In this document: positions 34,355 to 36,826 of the stretch, piece by piece
How the letters are laid out: each line of letters opens with the position of its first letter
Position numbering within the stretch: the first letter of the stretch is position 1
NCBI GenBank assembly: GCA_029560415.1
Contig: JAKQKY010000214.1
Span: forward strand, 1-36,826
Reading direction: 5' to 3'
DNA: 36,826 nucleotides
DNA from: Bacteroidota bacterium
Lineage (GTDB): Bacteria > Bacteroidota > Bacteroidia > Chitinophagales > Chitinophagaceae
The notes under the pieces: model-generated
The model's input: the letters and a program-made list of their open reading frames with translations, nothing else
What the model was told of the DNA's origin: nothing
Databases searched by the model: none
Made by a program: the position numbers and the translations under genes

Positions 34355-34894
34355 ATGCTCATAGACGTTATATTTTTTGTGCTGATGATCATTGCCTGCA
34401 TCAAAGGATTCAGGAAGGGATTTATCATTGCCCTTTTTTCTGTGATTGCATTCATCGTTGGGTTGGCGGCGGCCATAAAATTATCGGCTGTGGTGGCAGG
34501 TATGTTACAGGAAAATTTCAACAGTACCGGAAAATGGTTGCCGGTCATCTCCTTCCTGCTGGTATTTGTACTGGTAGCCTGGTTGGTTAACCTGGGAGCT
34601 GCCGTGATACAGAAAACCTTTGAAGCGGTGATGCTGGGTTGGATCAACAGGATTGCAGGTGCTGTTTTTTATACTTTATTATATAGCATCATTTACAGTT
34701 TCTTTTTATTTTATGCAACACAATTGGAGTTGTTTAAACCGACAACTTTGGAAACATCCCGGTTATATGCGCATTTATATCCATTAGCCCCTGCAGTTAT
34801 GAATGGAATGGGCAGTGTAATTCCGCTATTTAAAGATCTATTCGGGCAGCTTGAGCGGTTTTTTGACCAGGTTTCCAATAAAATGCAGCATTAA
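34355..34894 (+). CDS. CvpA family membrane protein
   Basis: A 179-residue inner-membrane protein with four helices. The N-terminal hallmark is MLIDVIFFVLMIIACIKGFR with KGFIIALFSVIAFIVGLAA after it. The last helix segment is followed by a C-terminal tail at about 130-179. The family is named for colicin V production in E. coli; its Bacteroidota role is unknown. It follows the YqeY gene by 18 bp, likely in the same operon. Confidence 0.88.
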   Translation: MLIDVIFFVLMIIACIKGFRKGFIIALFSVIAFIVGLAAAIKLSAVVAGMLQENFNSTGKWLPVISFLLVFVLVAWLVNLGAAVIQKTFEAVMLGWINRIAGAVFYTLLYSIIYSFFLFYATQLELFKPTTLETSRLYAHLYPLAPAVMNGMGSVIPLFKDLFGQLERFFDQVSNKMQH

Positions 34895-34989
34895 TTTGAG
34901 CCATTATCTTATTTAATGTAATTTTAGCGTGATGGCTTGACAATGACATATTGATTTTTAAGCAATTCAACCACTAGACGGAACAAAGC

Positions 34990-35766
34990 ATGAGCTACGA
35001 AATAAAACAAGACGGCAAATTTAAATTCATCGAAGAAGGAGAAGGGGAAATCCTGATGCTGCTGCATGGTTTATTTGGAGCACTGAGTAATTTTAAAGAC
35101 CTGATCGAGCATTTTCGCAAAACACATAAAGTGGTGGTTCCTATGCTACCATTGCTGGAGCTGGACCTCCTGCATACATCCGTAGGCGGATTGCAGAAGT
35201 TTGTACATAAGTTCATTGAACACCGCAAGTATACCGGCATACACCTCATGGGCAATTCGCTCGGTGGCCATGTTGCCCTGGTACATATATTAAAAAATCC
35301 CGACCGCATCAAATCACTTATTTTGACCGGCAGCTCGGGCCTGTTCGAAAACGGCATGGGTGACACTTATCCAAAGCGTGGAGATAAAGAATATATCCGC
35401 AATAAAACGGCGTTAACTTTTTATGATCCTGCCCTGGCCACAGATGAACTGGTGAACGAAGTTTTTGAAATTACCAATAACAGGATCAAGGTCATCAAGA
35501 TCATAGCCCTGGCCAAAAGCGCCATTCGCAACAACCTTGGCGAAGAACTTAACCAGGTAAAACAGCCCACCTGCCTCATCTGGGGTAATAACGACACCAT
35601 TACGCCCCCATTTGTAGGAAAAGAATTTCACCGGCTGATTCCCAATAGTGAATTGCATTTCATCGACAAGTGCGGCCACGCCCCCATGATGGAAGTACCG
35701 GCAGAATTTAACAGGATATTGGATGGCTTCCTGTCGAAATTAAAAACCCCGGCTGCAACAGTTTAA
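34990..35766 (+). CDS. Alpha/beta-fold hydrolase
   Basis: A 258-residue soluble hydrolase. HGLFG (26-30) gives the oxyanion-hole region. The nucleophile elbow MGNSLGG places the catalytic Ser at residue 90. The acid is probably the Asp in WGNNDTITP and the base the His in CGHAPMMEVP. Substrate is unknown: esterase, lipase and ring-cleavage-product hydrolase activities are all possible. The protein is shared among Bacteroidota under the generic name. It is separated from CvpA by 95 bp and followed by a CBS protein. Confidence 0.9.
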   Translation: MSYEIKQDGKFKFIEEGEGEILMLLHGLFGALSNFKDLIEHFRKTHKVVVPMLPLLELDLLHTSVGGLQKFVHKFIEHRKYTGIHLMGNSLGGHVALVHILKNPDRIKSLILTGSSGLFENGMGDTYPKRGDKEYIRNKTALTFYDPALATDELVNEVFEITNNRIKVIKIIALAKSAIRNNLGEELNQVKQPTCLIWGNNDTITPPFVGKEFHRLIPNSELHFIDKCGHAPMMEVPAEFNRILDGFLSKLKTPAATV

Positions 35767-35850
35767 CTTTTTATGTTGTCTGAATAAGCAAGGGCATCAT
35801 TATATTAGTATAAAGATTGCCCGCTAAATACCTATATAAATTACCAGCAG

Positions 35851-36513
35851 ATGTTAACCGCCGAACTGATCAATAACAATATACCCAGGCTGCAGCTACA
35901 GGATAGCGTGAGTAAGGCACGCCAGCTCATCAATGATTTTAAGGTAACGCACCTGCCAGTGGTATCGGAAGACAAATTCCTGGGACTGATCAGCGAAGAA
36001 GACCTGCTTGATGCAGAAGACGAAAAACTCCCCATTGAAGTGTTGCAGAAATATTTCCTGCAGGCTGCCGTACCCGATAATGTTCATTTTCTCAATGCTG
36101 TTAGCAACAGCAACCAATTCGAGACCAATGTGGTTCCCGTGGTAAGCAGCAATAATACATTCTCAGGTGTTATTACCACAGCCGATCTGCTAAAGACCAT
36201 GGGTGATTTTGCGGGTGCCAACGAAATAGGCGGCATCATTGTTTTGGAAATGGAACGACTGCAATTTGCTATTTCAGAAATCAGCCGGATTGTTGAAAGC
36301 AATGATTGCACAATCCTTCATCTCAACAGTACCGTACACCCGATCACAGGATTGCTTACGGTAACCCTTCATATCAACAAGAAAGAAATCGCTGCAGTAG
36401 TAGCTACATTTGAACGATACGATTATAATGTGCCCTATTATTTTGGTATCGAACATTTCGAGAATGAGATCGACAGCAATTACAAACACCTGATGAATTA
36501 CCTCGATATCTAA
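35851..36513 (+). CDS. CBS domain protein with ACT-like C-terminus
   Basis: A 220-residue cytoplasmic protein with a tandem CBS pair (about 1-55 and 70-125), seen as FKVTHLPVVSEDKFLGLISE and NVVPVVSSNNTFSGVITTAD. A C-terminal regulatory-like domain (about 130-215) follows, with SEISRIVESNDCTILHLNST. CBS pairs bind adenine nucleotides and gate partner activity. The architecture resembles AcuB-type proteins, but I see no partner enzyme in the neighbourhood. The next gene, a POTRA protein, starts 64 bp later. Confidence 0.85.
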   Translation: MLTAELINNNIPRLQLQDSVSKARQLINDFKVTHLPVVSEDKFLGLISEEDLLDAEDEKLPIEVLQKYFLQAAVPDNVHFLNAVSNSNQFETNVVPVVSSNNTFSGVITTADLLKTMGDFAGANEIGGIIVLEMERLQFAISEISRIVESNDCTILHLNSTVHPITGLLTVTLHINKKEIAAVVATFERYDYNVPYYFGIEHFENEIDSNYKHLMNYLDI

Positions 36514-36577
36514 ATCATATTTTCATGCTGAGATATATTCAAGAAACACCCTTGTTTAGGAACAGCTATCTGAAGCA

Positions 36578-36826
36578 ATGTTAACCAGCATGAAATATCT
36601 TTCTGCCTTATTATTTTCATTGATCTTTCCGGGAATGCTGGCCACGGTGAAGGCACAGGAAAGGCCTGATTACAGTGGTTTCTATGATGGCATCCGTACA
36701 ATGGTAGCAGCAGATTCAACCAGCAAATTACATGTGGCATCCATCACCGTTAGTGGCAATAAAAAAACAAAGACATATATCGTCCTCCGCGAAATCCGTT
36801 TTAAAACTGGAGATTCAATTAGCGCT
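36578..36826 (+). CDS. POTRA-containing outer-membrane protein, N-terminus only
   Basis: About 83 residues of a gene cut by the right edge. It starts at ATG 36578 or, more likely, at ATG 36590, which gives a signal peptide with the hydrophobic core YLSALLFSLIFPGMLATV and cleavage near AQ. The mature part reaches IRTMVAADS and then VASITVSGNKKTKTYIVLRE with FKTGDSI. That is the beta-strand and helix pattern of the first POTRA repeat of BamA/TamA/ShlB-type proteins. Whether it is an assembly factor or a secretion partner cannot be told from this piece. Confidence 0.8.
   Translation, partial: MLTSMKYLSALLFSLIFPGMLATVKAQERPDYSGFYDGIRTMVAADSTSKLHVASITVSGNKKTKTYIVLREIRFKTGDSISA

Noticed and set aside
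1..36826. CRISPR arrays, IS elements, prophage or tRNA genes
   Set aside because: No regularly spaced direct repeats with spacers, no transposase or integrase frames, and no tRNA-like sequences were seen on either strand.

Overview
The window looks like chromosomal DNA from a Bacteroidota bacterium, most likely the Chitinophagaceae or a close relative. The evidence is a GldC gliding protein, a DUF4290 gene in front of murA, a transketolase split into subunits, a TonB receptor with a carboxypeptidase-regulatory-like N-terminus, a general lack of strong Shine-Dalgarno sequences, and many TAnnTTTG -7 promoter motifs. It is mainly conserved core genome. I see no phage, IS element, CRISPR array, tRNA or rRNA. 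No stretch longer than about 300 bases lacks a gene.

Region by region. (1) 1-4990 is a phosphate-uptake island: a TonB-dependent receptor (cut by the left edge) and an OprP/OprO-type porin on the minus strand, facing a PhoU-like DUF47 protein and a PiT phosphate permease on the plus strand. Both outer-membrane genes are preceded by 11-bp-phased TGTTAC/A repeats that look like Pho boxes. (2) 5113-7168 holds galE and an orphan C-terminal transketolase subunit, closed by a terminator. (3) 7251-9126 is an ECF sigma factor, a membrane protein with four copies of a VPxGYFD motif (likely its anti-sigma factor) and a secreted Spy-like protein, also closed by a terminator. A promoter-hairpin-T-run unit at 9251-9341 may be a small RNA. 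(4) On the minus strand, 9377-17831 holds an MBL-fold hydrolase, the elongasome operon mreB-mreC-mreD-mrdA-rodA, and purD. (5) 18037-23511 is a peptide-import block, POT-OPT-POT. (6) 23586-24638 is an AlkB-type alkane monooxygenase, convergent with serS. (7) 26052-36513 is a long run of plus-strand housekeeping genes: a conserved hypothetical, a secreted cyclophilin, gcvH, VanZ, DUF4290, murA, gmk, a GldE-like CBS/CorC membrane protein, a glycosyltransferase, gldC, YqeY, CvpA, an alpha/beta hydrolase and a CBS protein. The right edge cuts a POTRA-type outer-membrane gene.

The genes fall into coherent themes. One is phosphate capture across both membranes. A second is cell-wall growth: MreBCD/PBP2/RodA place and polymerise peptidoglycan and MurA makes its precursor. 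A third is nutrient import (peptides). A fourth is envelope sensing. The least expected signals are the phased Pho-like repeats, the four-repeat anti-sigma candidate, the candidate small RNA, the RGG-rich tail on the DUF4290 protein and an Asp-type MurA.
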